Source: Anaerolineae bacterium (lineage in GTDB: Bacteria > Chloroflexota > Anaerolineae > Aggregatilineales > Phototrophicaceae). Taken from it: a DNA stretch of 64,000 nucleotides. A program made the position numbers and the translations under genes. The notes under the pieces are model-generated. The model was given only the letters and a program-made list of their open reading frames with translations, had not been told where the DNA came from and did not search any database. Where the stretch lies: NCBI GenBank assembly GCA_022824365.1, contig JAJEAA010000008.1, positions 50,723 to 114,722 of the forward strand, read 5' to 3'. Position 1 is the stretch's first letter. Each line of letters opens with the position of its first letter. Positions 53,558 to 61,625 of this stretch are shown piece by piece.

Positions 53558-53656
53558 TAGTCCCTCTATTTGTTCGCCCGTTTGCGGACAAGAATATCAA
53601 CGACGCCAAATCTCTCGTTATAATTGCGGAAAGGGAATAGCAGCGGAGGATGTCAT

Positions 53657-54628
53657 TTGCCCGAGCGCTTGCAGGGTCTGATCGTCAAAGAGCAGAGCGG
53701 CTTCTATTGGGTCGAGGCGGAGGACCGGGCAACCTATATGTGCGAGTTGCGCGGCCGGCTGAAGGAGGAGGCGAAGTCCTCGGATATCGCCGCCATCGGC
53801 GACCGCGCCAGCATCAGCTTGCGCCGCGAAGAAGGCACCGATGTCCTGATGGGCGTGATCGAGGAGTTGGCGCCGCGCAAGAGTGTGCTGTCTCGCGCTT
53901 TGCGTACGACTGGCAAACGGGGCGCGGGCCAAGCCGAGCGCGAGCAGGTGGTCATCGCCAACGCCGACCGCGCGCTTTTTGTCTTCTCGGCCGCCCAGCC
54001 AGCGCCAAACCTGAAGATGCTGGATCGACTCCTGGTCGCCGGTGAAAAGTCTCAGATCGCGGACTTGCTGATCGTGCTCAACAAGATTGATCTGGAGTAT
54101 GCGCCGGATATTGAAGAGATCTTCAGCGCCTACGAGCCAATCGGCTACCCGGTCATCCGCAGCAGCGCCCTGCGCGGCGATGGGATAGACACTCTAAAAT
54201 CTGTCCTGCGGGACGGCATCTCGGTATTCACCGGACCTTCCGGCGTCGGCAAGACCAGCCTGCTCAACCGCATCGAGCCCGGCTTGGGACGGCAGGTCAA
54301 AGCGGTGGGGCAGCATTCGGCCGAAGGCGTCCACACCACCCGCGATAGCGCCTTGGCGCGGCTGGAAGGGGGCGGCTACCTGGCCGATACGCCCGGCATA
54401 AGGTCTTTGACAGTTTGGGATATCGAGCCCGACGAACTGGATGCCTATTATGTTGATATTCAGCCCTATGTGCTCGATTGCAAGTTCAGCAATTGCACGC
54501 ACATCGACGAGCCGGATTGCGCCGTCCGCCGCGCCGTCGAACGTGGGGCGATTATGGCGCGGCGCTACAAGAACTACCTCGACTTGCGCGAGGAGTTGCG
54601 CGATACCTATATCATCTACAACCGCTAG
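53657..54628 (+). CDS. rsgA: Ribosome small subunit-dependent GTPase A
   Basis: Late 30S assembly GTPase. 323 aa with TTG start at 53657, set by GGAGGA at 53645-53650. N-terminal OB-fold ('GLIVKEQSGFYWVEAED'); circularly permuted G domain with order N-K-I-D (G4), G-P-S-G-V-G-K-T-S (G1), D-T-P-G (G3); C-terminal zinc motif C-K-F-S-N-C-T-H and C-A-V-R-R-A. The OB-fold start and all G motifs are intact. A REP-like hairpin begins at the stop codon. Confidence 0.95.
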   Translation: MPERLQGLIVKEQSGFYWVEAEDRATYMCELRGRLKEEAKSSDIAAIGDRASISLRREEGTDVLMGVIEELAPRKSVLSRALRTTGKRGAGQAEREQVVIANADRALFVFSAAQPAPNLKMLDRLLVAGEKSQIADLLIVLNKIDLEYAPDIEEIFSAYEPIGYPVIRSSALRGDGIDTLKSVLRDGISVFTGPSGVGKTSLLNRIEPGLGRQVKAVGQHSAEGVHTTRDSALARLEGGGYLADTPGIRSLTVWDIEPDELDAYYVDIQPYVLDCKFSNCTHIDEPDCAVRRAVERGAIMARRYKNYLDLREELRDTYIIYNR

Positions 54629-54650
54629 GGGCGATTCGACGAGTCGCCCG
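54628..54650. repeat. REP-like palindrome at rsgA stop, copy D
   Basis: GGGCGATTC (54629-54637) pairs with GAGTCGCCC (54641-54649), one G-U pair, loop GAC. It touches the rsgA stop codon (TAG 54626-54628) and fills the 25-bp gap to the convergent Rieske gene, so it may separate the two transcripts. Confidence 0.6.
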
Positions 54651-54653
54651 CGC

Positions 54654-56396
54654 TCAGCCTTCAAACAAGTTCTCGCCGCGGGAGAGACGGCGGGCGATGG
54701 TGAAGGTCTGCAGTTGGGAGCGCATGGTTGGCGCATGCGCCGCCAAATAACGCGCCGCCGCGATCAAGACATGGTTGGCCCGCGCTTGGGATTCCGCGCT
54801 TATGATGCTGTACTGATTAAAAGCGGCTTCAACACACTGGATGGTGTGGAAATTGCGATCCTCGCGCAAGAGCAGATGCCCCATCTTAGCCATCAGTTTC
54901 TCGGGCGCGCCGCCGCTTGCCAGGTATTGCGCCGCCAAATGACCGGCTGGATTGACCTGCTGCTGCAAGTTGAGCAGCTTTTCGAATTCGTCGAGCAGGG
55001 CAGCCGGATCATCAACCGGCGTCGGTTGCGGCAGCCGGACCGAGGGCAAGTTCAAGAAGCGGTCGAGATAAATGCTCATGGCTGCATCGAAGATGCCGCG
55101 AATCAAGCCGAGGGATCGCACCCGCTGCAAGCCCTGATGCACCGCGTTGGCGAAGGTGAAGGTATGCAGGGCGGTATCCCAATCGCCAAATTCATTGCTG
55201 GTGTGGAAATGGGCGATGCGCCGCGCCGCCGCGTAAGCCACGATGCCGGCCAACTCGACCGGACCTAAGCCATCGCGCAGGCATTGCAATAGCAGATCCA
55301 CGATGGCCTGCGGCTCGTCGCCCAGCAGGGTCGGCATCAACGCTTCGATGTCTACGTCCGTTTTGCGGTCTGCTCCGGCTGCGAGCGCGTCCTCCAGTTC
55401 GTCAAAAGCCGTTTCCAGGATTGGAATCAGGTCGATAGGCTTGCGCCAGGCGTTGGATTCTTCCATGCGCCGCGCGTCGGTCAGGTTGGGCACGACGCTC
55501 GTGAAAGCCAGTTCGGCGTGTTCCCAGCCGGCCAGATCGACCGATTCCAGCGCTTTGTTGATGAAGTCCAGAGTATGCCCGGCATCGAGGTAGCGGTGGT
55601 CGGTCGCGGCGGTGAAGAGCATGTCGGCGATTTGCTTGTCATCGGCGCCAGCGCGCAAGGCGGAGATGATGGCCCGCTCGCCGGCCTGCGCGTCGCGCAC
55701 TTCTACAAACTGGCGGAACCAGGCTTTCAGCGTCGGGATGTCGGTCTCGTCATTGGGCAAGGGGCGCGGATTGAAGCGGGGCGACATGCCGGCGGTGTCG
55801 CTGGCCACATCGGCCAGTCCGTGAAAGAGCGCCAACGGTTTATCCGTCTCGTCGAGATAGGGGATAAGGTTCATCGTACAGCCATGAGTGGTCAAGCCGC
55901 GGCCCCAATCCATGCCGCGATTTCGCGCGCCAAACGCCAGTCCGATCTGGAAGGGCTCAGCCGGCGCCACATTTTGATTGAGCAAGTTGATCACTGCTTT
56001 GGCGACGACCAGGCTGAGATTGTGCTGCAAGCCGTCCCGCAGCCGGTCGCATTGATGCTCGATGCTGTTGCTCTTGGGGCTGAGGTCGACGAAGATCTCG
56101 CCCTCCCGCACTTCCACCGGAAAGCTCTCGATATCGTCCGCCCACAGGTCAAAGGCGCCGCCGCTCGCCAGATCAAAACGGGCGTGGTGCCAGTGGCAAC
56201 TCAGGATGCCGTCTTCAACCGAGCCTTTGTCAAGCGGGAAGCCCATGTGCGGGCAGCGGTTGTCGAGCGCATAGACACGCTCGCCATAAAGGAAGAGGAC
56301 AAGGGTCTTGCCGTTGGGCTGGACGGTGATGCAGCCCTTGCCCTGCAAGTCCTCGAAGCGGGCGACCGAGACATATCTATCCATTGTTAAGACCAT
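54654..56396 (-). CDS. Rieske [2Fe-2S] protein with large uncharacterised helical domain
   Basis: 580 aa. Residues 1-about 108 are a Rieske domain with C48-P-H50 and C67-H-W-H70 (spacing C-x-H-x16-C-x2-H), of the soluble ferredoxin type. The remaining about 470 residues are mostly alpha-helical and contain conserved-looking His/Asp segments ('AATDHRYLDAGHTLDFINKA', 'AYAAARRIAHFHTSNEFGDW', 'REDRNFHTIQCVEAAFNQY'). I do not recognise the family and see no oxygenase 2-His-1-carboxylate motif with certainty. ATG at 56396 with GAGGG 7 nt upstream; a second ATG at 56384 is possible. Cytoplasmic. A redox enzyme with its own electron-transfer domain is the plain guess. Confidence 0.82.
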   Translation of the reverse strand: MVLTMDRYVSVARFEDLQGKGCITVQPNGKTLVLFLYGERVYALDNRCPHMGFPLDKGSVEDGILSCHWHHARFDLASGGAFDLWADDIESFPVEVREGEIFVDLSPKSNSIEHQCDRLRDGLQHNLSLVVAKAVINLLNQNVAPAEPFQIGLAFGARNRGMDWGRGLTTHGCTMNLIPYLDETDKPLALFHGLADVASDTAGMSPRFNPRPLPNDETDIPTLKAWFRQFVEVRDAQAGERAIISALRAGADDKQIADMLFTAATDHRYLDAGHTLDFINKALESVDLAGWEHAELAFTSVVPNLTDARRMEESNAWRKPIDLIPILETAFDELEDALAAGADRKTDVDIEALMPTLLGDEPQAIVDLLLQCLRDGLGPVELAGIVAYAAARRIAHFHTSNEFGDWDTALHTFTFANAVHQGLQRVRSLGLIRGIFDAAMSIYLDRFLNLPSVRLPQPTPVDDPAALLDEFEKLLNLQQQVNPAGHLAAQYLASGGAPEKLMAKMGHLLLREDRNFHTIQCVEAAFNQYSIISAESQARANHVLIAAARYLAAHAPTMRSQLQTFTIARRLSRGENLFEG

Positions 56397-56584
56397 GATC
56401 GACCCTCACTGAATCCATAAGTTGTCAGGTTTATGCGCTGCCCCGCTCAGGCGGAGCGCCGTACATATTTGATGCCTCTCAGCCAGGCACTCTTACATAA
56501 TTGTGTTCTCTCTCGCCTTTCCCCGCCGCTTGATTGCCCCGCTTCCTGATGCTAGACTCACGAGAAGAATCCGGAGGACAGCCC

Positions 56585-58153
56585 GTGCCCGAGCAAGCCC
56601 TCTATCTCAAGTGGCGTCCGCTCTCATTTGATGACGTGGTCGGACAGCAGCATATCACCCGCACCTTGCGCAACGCCTTGGCCCGCGGGCGCATCCGCCA
56701 TGCCTATCTTTTTAGCGGACCGCGCGGCACCGGCAAAACCACCACCGCTCGCTTGCTGGCGAAAGCGGTCAACTGCGCTGGAGAGGACCTTGCCGCCCGC
56801 CCCTGCAACGCTTGCGCCAATTGCGTCGCGATAAACGAGGGGCGTTACCTCGATCTCATCGAGATTGACGCCGCTTCGCATACCGGCGTGGATGATGTGC
56901 GCGAGTTGCGCGACAAGATTGCCTTCGCTCCCGGCGAGGGCGCGTACAAAGTCTACATCATTGACGAAGTGCATCGCTTCAGCGGCAATGCCTTCGACGC
57001 CCTGTTGAAGACGCTGGAGGAACCGCCGGATCATGCGCTCTTCGTGCTGGCGACCACCGAAATCGACAAGGTGCCGGCGACTATCAAGAGCCGCTGCCTG
57101 CAGTTTGAGTTTCGGCGCGTGTCCTTGCGGGAACTGACCGATCGTCTGGCCTTCATCGCCAAAGAGGAAGCGCTCTCTATTGAGCCGGCGGCGCTGGAGT
57201 TGATCGCGCGCCAAGGCGCTGGCAGCGTCCGCGACAGCATCAGCTTGCTTGACCAGATTGTGGCCGATCCCGCGGAAACGGTCACGCTGGAGATGGCGCG
57301 GGATTTGCTGGGCACGGCGAGCGCGGCGCAGGTGCAGGACCTGGTTGAGGCGCTGGTCGATGAAGATGTGGCCCGCGGCATTCATCTGATTAACATGGCG
57401 ATTGATAGCGGCAGCGACCCGCGTCAATTCGGTCAGCAGCTTGTGAACGATCTGCGCAATATCATGTTGGCGCAGACCGCCAGCGCTGACCTGGTCGAGG
57501 CGACGCAAGAGGACCAGGCGCGTTATGCTGACCTGGCTGATCGCATCCAACGCGCTCGACTGCTCAGAGCGATCCGCGCTTTTAATGCGGCGGTCAACAA
57601 CTACACCGGCGGCTGGCAACCGCAGCTATCGCTCGAGCTAGCGTTTATTGAGGTGTTGGAGGAAGAGACGCCTGCTGCAGTTCCTGCGCCCGTTTCTCCA
57701 CCAGCGTCGGTTGGTCAACAGCGGCCGCGTCAGGAACAGGCGGCGCCTGCGACAATGGATTACGAGCGCGCGCCAGCGAGCCAACCGGGTGAAGCGCCGA
57801 TTTTTTCGGCGGCGAAGATTCATCAAGGCTGGCAGGATATTTTGTCGAGGGCTTACCAATATGACAAGAACATTCCACCGTTATTTTCCAACGTTATGAC
57901 GTGGAGGATTGATGGCAACAACCTGAACCTGGGCGTAGGCAATCAGGTATTCCTGCAGAAGATGTCCGACCCGAAGCGCGCAAAAGTTATCGAACAAGCA
58001 ATTTATGACCTGCATGATGTTAAGCTATTGATCAAGGCGCGCGTCGTCGAGAGCGGTCAGGGGCCGGTCGACGCTGCGCCTGCGGAGCGGCCAGCGGTAG
58101 ACGATCCCTTGATTGCAGCGGGCAAGGAACTCGGAGGAGTAGTCGGTGAATAG
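56585..58153 (+). CDS. dnaX: DNA polymerase III subunit gamma/tau
   Basis: Clamp-loader ATPase of the replicative polymerase. 522 aa with GTG start at 56585 (GGAGGA 5 nt upstream). Begins P-E-Q-A-L-Y-L-K-W-R-P; Walker A G-P-R-G-T-G-K-T-T; zinc Cys in C-A-G-E-D and C-N-A-C-A-N-C; Walker B I-I-D-E-V-H; 'LKTLEEPPDHALFVLATTE', sensor 'GSVRDSISLLDQI'. The Pro-rich linker (about 365-410) and C-terminal tau-like part are shorter than in E. coli. First gene of the conserved dnaX-ybaB-recR set. Confidence 0.95.
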   Translation: MPEQALYLKWRPLSFDDVVGQQHITRTLRNALARGRIRHAYLFSGPRGTGKTTTARLLAKAVNCAGEDLAARPCNACANCVAINEGRYLDLIEIDAASHTGVDDVRELRDKIAFAPGEGAYKVYIIDEVHRFSGNAFDALLKTLEEPPDHALFVLATTEIDKVPATIKSRCLQFEFRRVSLRELTDRLAFIAKEEALSIEPAALELIARQGAGSVRDSISLLDQIVADPAETVTLEMARDLLGTASAAQVQDLVEALVDEDVARGIHLINMAIDSGSDPRQFGQQLVNDLRNIMLAQTASADLVEATQEDQARYADLADRIQRARLLRAIRAFNAAVNNYTGGWQPQLSLELAFIEVLEEETPAAVPAPVSPPASVGQQRPRQEQAAPATMDYERAPASQPGEAPIFSAAKIHQGWQDILSRAYQYDKNIPPLFSNVMTWRIDGNNLNLGVGNQVFLQKMSDPKRAKVIEQAIYDLHDVKLLIKARVVESGQGPVDAAPAERPAVDDPLIAAGKELGGVVGE

Positions 58154-58384
58154 ATCCAAGGTTGATGTCGCCTGGAACCTTCTCTCGCTGGCGGTTGTGG
58201 AGATTTTGAATCCGCTTCTGCTGATTAGCGCGGCGCCCAACTCATCTTCGAAAAGCCGCCCTACGGCGCGCATGTGTACCTGCTGAATCCACCTGTTGCC
58301 AGCTAAGTTTTGCGTTGCCGATTTCGGCAGTTTTTAATATATTTATGGTGCAGCCTCAATCAAGGCATATTCAGGAGTCATGAC

Positions 58385-58762
58385 ATGAGCAAACGACGCG
58401 GCGGCAGGCGTGGCGCAGCTAGCGGTCTTCCCGGCGGAGCCAACCCAATGGCGATGCTGCAAAAGATGCAGCAGGATATGGCCGAGGCGCAAGAAAACCT
58501 CGAGCGCGAAACTACCGAGGTCTCGGTCGGCGGGGGCGCCATCAAGATCGTCATCACCGGCCATCAGCGCGTGCAGTCAGTGGAAATTAATCCTGACGTC
58601 ATTGATATGGACGATGAAGAATGGCTGAATGACCTGCAGGATTTGCTCGTCGCGGCCGTCAACCAAGCCATTGAACAAAGCCAGGCTATGGCGGCTGAGC
58701 GCATGGAAGCCATCACCGGCGGCTTGGGCGATATACCCGGCTTGGGGGGATTGCTCGGCTAG
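58385..58762 (+). CDS. YbaB/EbfC family nucleoid-associated protein
   Basis: 125 aa from ATG 58385 (GGAG at 58374-58377). Basic N-terminal tail (K-R-R-G-G-R-R-G), then 'MAMLQKMQQDMAEAQENLER' helix and the DNA-binding beta-hairpin region 'VSVGGGAIKIVITGHQRVQS', 'INPDVIDMDDEEWLNDLQDL'. Dimeric DNA-binding protein. 231 bp separate it from dnaX and hold no gene. The basic extension is longer than in E. coli YbaB. Confidence 0.93.
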   Translation: MSKRRGGRRGAASGLPGGANPMAMLQKMQQDMAEAQENLERETTEVSVGGGAIKIVITGHQRVQSVEINPDVIDMDDEEWLNDLQDLLVAAVNQAIEQSQAMAAERMEAITGGLGDIPGLGGLLG

Positions 58763-58830
58763 CTTGTGGCTACATCAACGCCGATTCTCCAAGCTTGCCC
58801 GCAGCCTGTGACGAGCCTTGGATTCATCTC

Positions 58831-59433
58831 ATGAGCAGCGCGATTCCCGAACCAGTGACGAAGCTGATAGAAGCGTTTTCTCGTTTGCCCGGCGTTGGAC
58901 CCAAAACGGCATCCCGGTTGACCTATTATCTGCTGCGCGCGCCCGATGATTTCTCTCTTGGTCTGGCGCAGGCTTTGAACAACCTGAAAGCGCAGACACG
59001 CTTTTGCAGCGTCTGCTTCAATATCACAGTGGCTGATCCATGCCTCATTTGCAGTTCAAGCGAACGCGACGCCGGCGCCATCGCGGTTGTTGAAGAGCCG
59101 CTGGACCTAATGGCTATCGAGCGCACGGGCATCTACAAGGGGCGCTACCATGTGCTTCATGGCGCCATTTCACCGGTGGATGGCATCGGTCCGGACGACC
59201 TGAAGATTCGTGAATTGGTCGCGCGCGTCGAGGAGGGGCAGGCTGGCGAAGTGATTATCGCCACCAACCCCGGTATGGAGGGCGATGCGACGGCAATGTA
59301 CCTCCAGCGAGAATTAGCCTCGGCGTCGGTAAGAGTGACGCGGCTTGCTCGCGGACTGCCTACTGGCGGCGACCTCGAATACGTCGATTCCGTCACGCTA
59401 ATGCGAGCGCTGGAAGGGCGCAGCGAGTTGTGA
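58831..59433 (+). CDS. recR: Recombination mediator protein RecR
   Basis: RecFOR pathway. 200 aa from ATG 58831, the usual length. Helix-hairpin-helix 'LPGVGPKTASRLTYYLL', four-Cys zinc motif C-S-V-C-F...C-L-I-C, Toprim domain 'AIAVVEEPLDLMAIERTGIY' and 'EVIIATNPGMEGDATAMYL', C-terminal Walker-like end 'TRLARGLPTGGDLEYVDSVT'. Its stop overlaps the GTG of the next gene (GTGA). Confidence 0.96.
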   Translation: MSSAIPEPVTKLIEAFSRLPGVGPKTASRLTYYLLRAPDDFSLGLAQALNNLKAQTRFCSVCFNITVADPCLICSSSERDAGAIAVVEEPLDLMAIERTGIYKGRYHVLHGAISPVDGIGPDDLKIRELVARVEEGQAGEVIIATNPGMEGDATAMYLQRELASASVRVTRLARGLPTGGDLEYVDSVTLMRALEGRSEL

Positions 59434-61460
59434 TTGTTTCCGCCGCCGCCGCAATTTCTCGATCAATCCGCTTGCCCCGTTTCTACGTCTTGTTGAGCGG
59501 GCTGATTGTGATTGCGGGCTTGACGCTCAGTCTCGCCGATGTCGCTTTTCTCTCGCCTTGGCTGCGCCTCATAGTCGGTTTGCTGGTCTTCATTTTGCCC
59601 GGCGGTTATCTCTTCGCCCTGATACCGGCGCGGGAAGATTGGGACCTCATCGATTTCATCGTCTATGGATTTGCCTTCTCGGTGGCGCTGATTACAGCGT
59701 TGGGCCTCATCACGCGAACGCTGGCGCTGCACATTGATATGGTCGAGTTCATCTGGCACACCCTGGCGATAGTCGGCTTTGCGGCGGTCTTGTATCGCCA
59801 GCGGCGGGCGCCCGCGATTAACTTCCAGTTGCGCCCGCCCGTTATAGCGATGCTCGCGGCAGTTCTCATTCTGGCCGCGCTTTTTGCGTATACCAGCCTT
59901 TTTTCAGCAAATATAATCAAAGATAATTTTCGGCATCACGCTGCGGTTAATGGCTTCCTGCGCGACGAGCCGCTGGGTTGGGCGGAGCCCTATTATGAAT
60001 CCGGCAATCCCATCGCCGACCGCATGTATCTGACCTACTGGGTGCTGGCGCAAGCGCTGGCAGTCGAGATTGGCGGAGCGCCTATACTATTGGCGCGCTA
60101 TCTGATAAGCCCTTTTGTGGTGTTGGTATCGACAGCGGGAATATATGTATTCGCTCGAAATCTTGGCCACAGCCGTCAATCTTCTTTGATCTATGTCGGC
60201 TTGGGATTGTTCGCCTTAAGCTTGGTTGCCAAAAGCGATCCCCAAGCCGGGGTCAGACTTCTTGAACGCAGTCAGCTAGACAAGGTAGTAGCCGCATTCG
60301 CACTCGCGCCGGTTGCCATCTCAAGCGCCTATTTATGCTCGCATTCACGACATTGGCGTCCTTACTTTGGTTTCGCCCTCGCTATGTTGGCCGCTGGCTC
60401 AGTACATGCGATTCTGGGTGGATTTGCCGTCGGCATTGTTGGCATCTGGTGCATGATTCAATTCGTGACTGGAGTTGGAGAGCGCAGGAACGCTTTGCGA
60501 ATTGGCCTGCTGGCTCTCATCCTGTTCGCGCCAACTATCTTCATACGATTAGGCACGGCAGAGAAAACGATTTACAACTTTGAGTCTGTGAATGAAGATG
60601 TTTTCCGGAAAATGGTGATTTTCGATTCAGTTAATCCCCTCAATAACGGCGAGAGATTTTATGCCATCAGCCCCGTCTCCGCTGGCGACTTGACATATTT
60701 GTTGGCGCCGCTCGTATTCCTGTCTGTGGCAGCGCGCCGCTTTGATGCCAGAAGCAAGCTGATGCTGGCTTATATGATTGCCATCAGCATCGGGCTGCTG
60801 CCATTTACCGCTTGGATTTACGCGCGGCTAGTGTCATTCAATCATGTCATGCGAATACTTTGGCTAATGCCCTACGGCTACATGATCGGCTTCGTCCTCG
60901 AGACAGGCTGGAAACTCCTGAATCAGCGGAAACCCAGCATCGCCCGAAACATCGGCGGGAAAGCCAAGGACTGGCTGCTCGTCGGATTGATATTGCTGAC
61001 GCTGCCTGTAACTCTGCAAACTTTCCATTCTGAGGGAATAGATTTCAGCCAAGACATCGCGCTGGCGCCAAGCAGCGATGCCGAGCTGTTGGAAATCGGC
61101 GCGTATATTGACGCCCAGCATGAGCAACGCGTTTGGATTGCTGCGAGCTATAAATATCGCGAGCCTGTCATCGCCATGGGCTGGAAGGTCATTTCGCTCT
61201 CCCGTTATGCTCCGGAGCGAATGTCGTATTATTCCAATCTGCCCATTGAAAACACGCGTGCCCAGATCAACGACAATCACCTCCTGTACAAGGATATCCC
61301 CCTGGAAGAAAAGCTGGCGATTATAGACCGATATGGCATTGATTATTTGCTCTTTAACAAGAAATATGCTTGGATGATCGACAAGCTCTATCAGAGTGAC
61401 AAACAGCGCTTTGAACTCGTATATTCGGGCGATACGCTTCGCTTAGTCAGGGTACATTGA
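59430..61460 (+). CDS. Multi-pass membrane protein, paralogue 1 (possible GT-C type)
   Basis: 676 aa with GTG start at 59430 coupled to recR by a GTGA overlap. About 12 hydrophobic segments up to residue about 535, then a soluble extracytoplasmic tail ('ERVWIAASYKYREPVIAMGW', 'RYGIDYLLFNKKYAWMIDKL'). An early conserved loop 'GWAEPYYESGNPIADRMYLT' lies between membrane segments, followed by 'YWVLAQALAVEIG'. Many TMs with a soluble tail and a loop Asp/Glu resemble GT-C glycosyltransferases or flippase-like proteins, but no known motif is certain. Strongly similar to the next gene, so the pair is a tandem duplication. Confidence 0.85.
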   Translation: MIVSAAAAISRSIRLPRFYVLLSGLIVIAGLTLSLADVAFLSPWLRLIVGLLVFILPGGYLFALIPAREDWDLIDFIVYGFAFSVALITALGLITRTLALHIDMVEFIWHTLAIVGFAAVLYRQRRAPAINFQLRPPVIAMLAAVLILAALFAYTSLFSANIIKDNFRHHAAVNGFLRDEPLGWAEPYYESGNPIADRMYLTYWVLAQALAVEIGGAPILLARYLISPFVVLVSTAGIYVFARNLGHSRQSSLIYVGLGLFALSLVAKSDPQAGVRLLERSQLDKVVAAFALAPVAISSAYLCSHSRHWRPYFGFALAMLAAGSVHAILGGFAVGIVGIWCMIQFVTGVGERRNALRIGLLALILFAPTIFIRLGTAEKTIYNFESVNEDVFRKMVIFDSVNPLNNGERFYAISPVSAGDLTYLLAPLVFLSVAARRFDARSKLMLAYMIAISIGLLPFTAWIYARLVSFNHVMRILWLMPYGYMIGFVLETGWKLLNQRKPSIARNIGGKAKDWLLVGLILLTLPVTLQTFHSEGIDFSQDIALAPSSDAELLEIGAYIDAQHEQRVWIAASYKYREPVIAMGWKVISLSRYAPERMSYYSNLPIENTRAQINDNHLLYKDIPLEEKLAIIDRYGIDYLLFNKKYAWMIDKLYQSDKQRFELVYSGDTLRLVRVH

Positions 61461-61625
61461 AGCCAAGCGGAGCCGGTTGCCGCAGGCGACGCGCTTCAAT
61501 ATATTTCTCCTTGTAGCTTGGATCGTTTGTCAGCGCTCGAAAGCTCGGATTAGGAGGTTGAGCCGAAGCGCCAAGCATGGTCGACCAGATGCATATATAT
61601 TGGACGTACTTCCGAATGTGACTTG

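Larger units (their letters stand above)
52490..53656. other. 1.17-kb gene-poor region with repeats
   Basis: Between the DsbA-like gene and rsgA. It contains two REP-like palindromes (52647-52671 and 53106-53139), a GAAC-N4-GTTC palindrome (53027-53038), a run of ten G (53333-53342), a perfect TATAAT (53619-53624) upstream of rsgA, and only short weak reading frames. I see no transposase remnant, terminal inverted repeats or tRNA. Confidence 0.6.

Noticed and set aside
52490..53656. Gene-poor region considered as an insertion-sequence remnant
   Set aside because: No transposase fragment, terminal inverted repeats or target duplication visible; only short REP-like palindromes.
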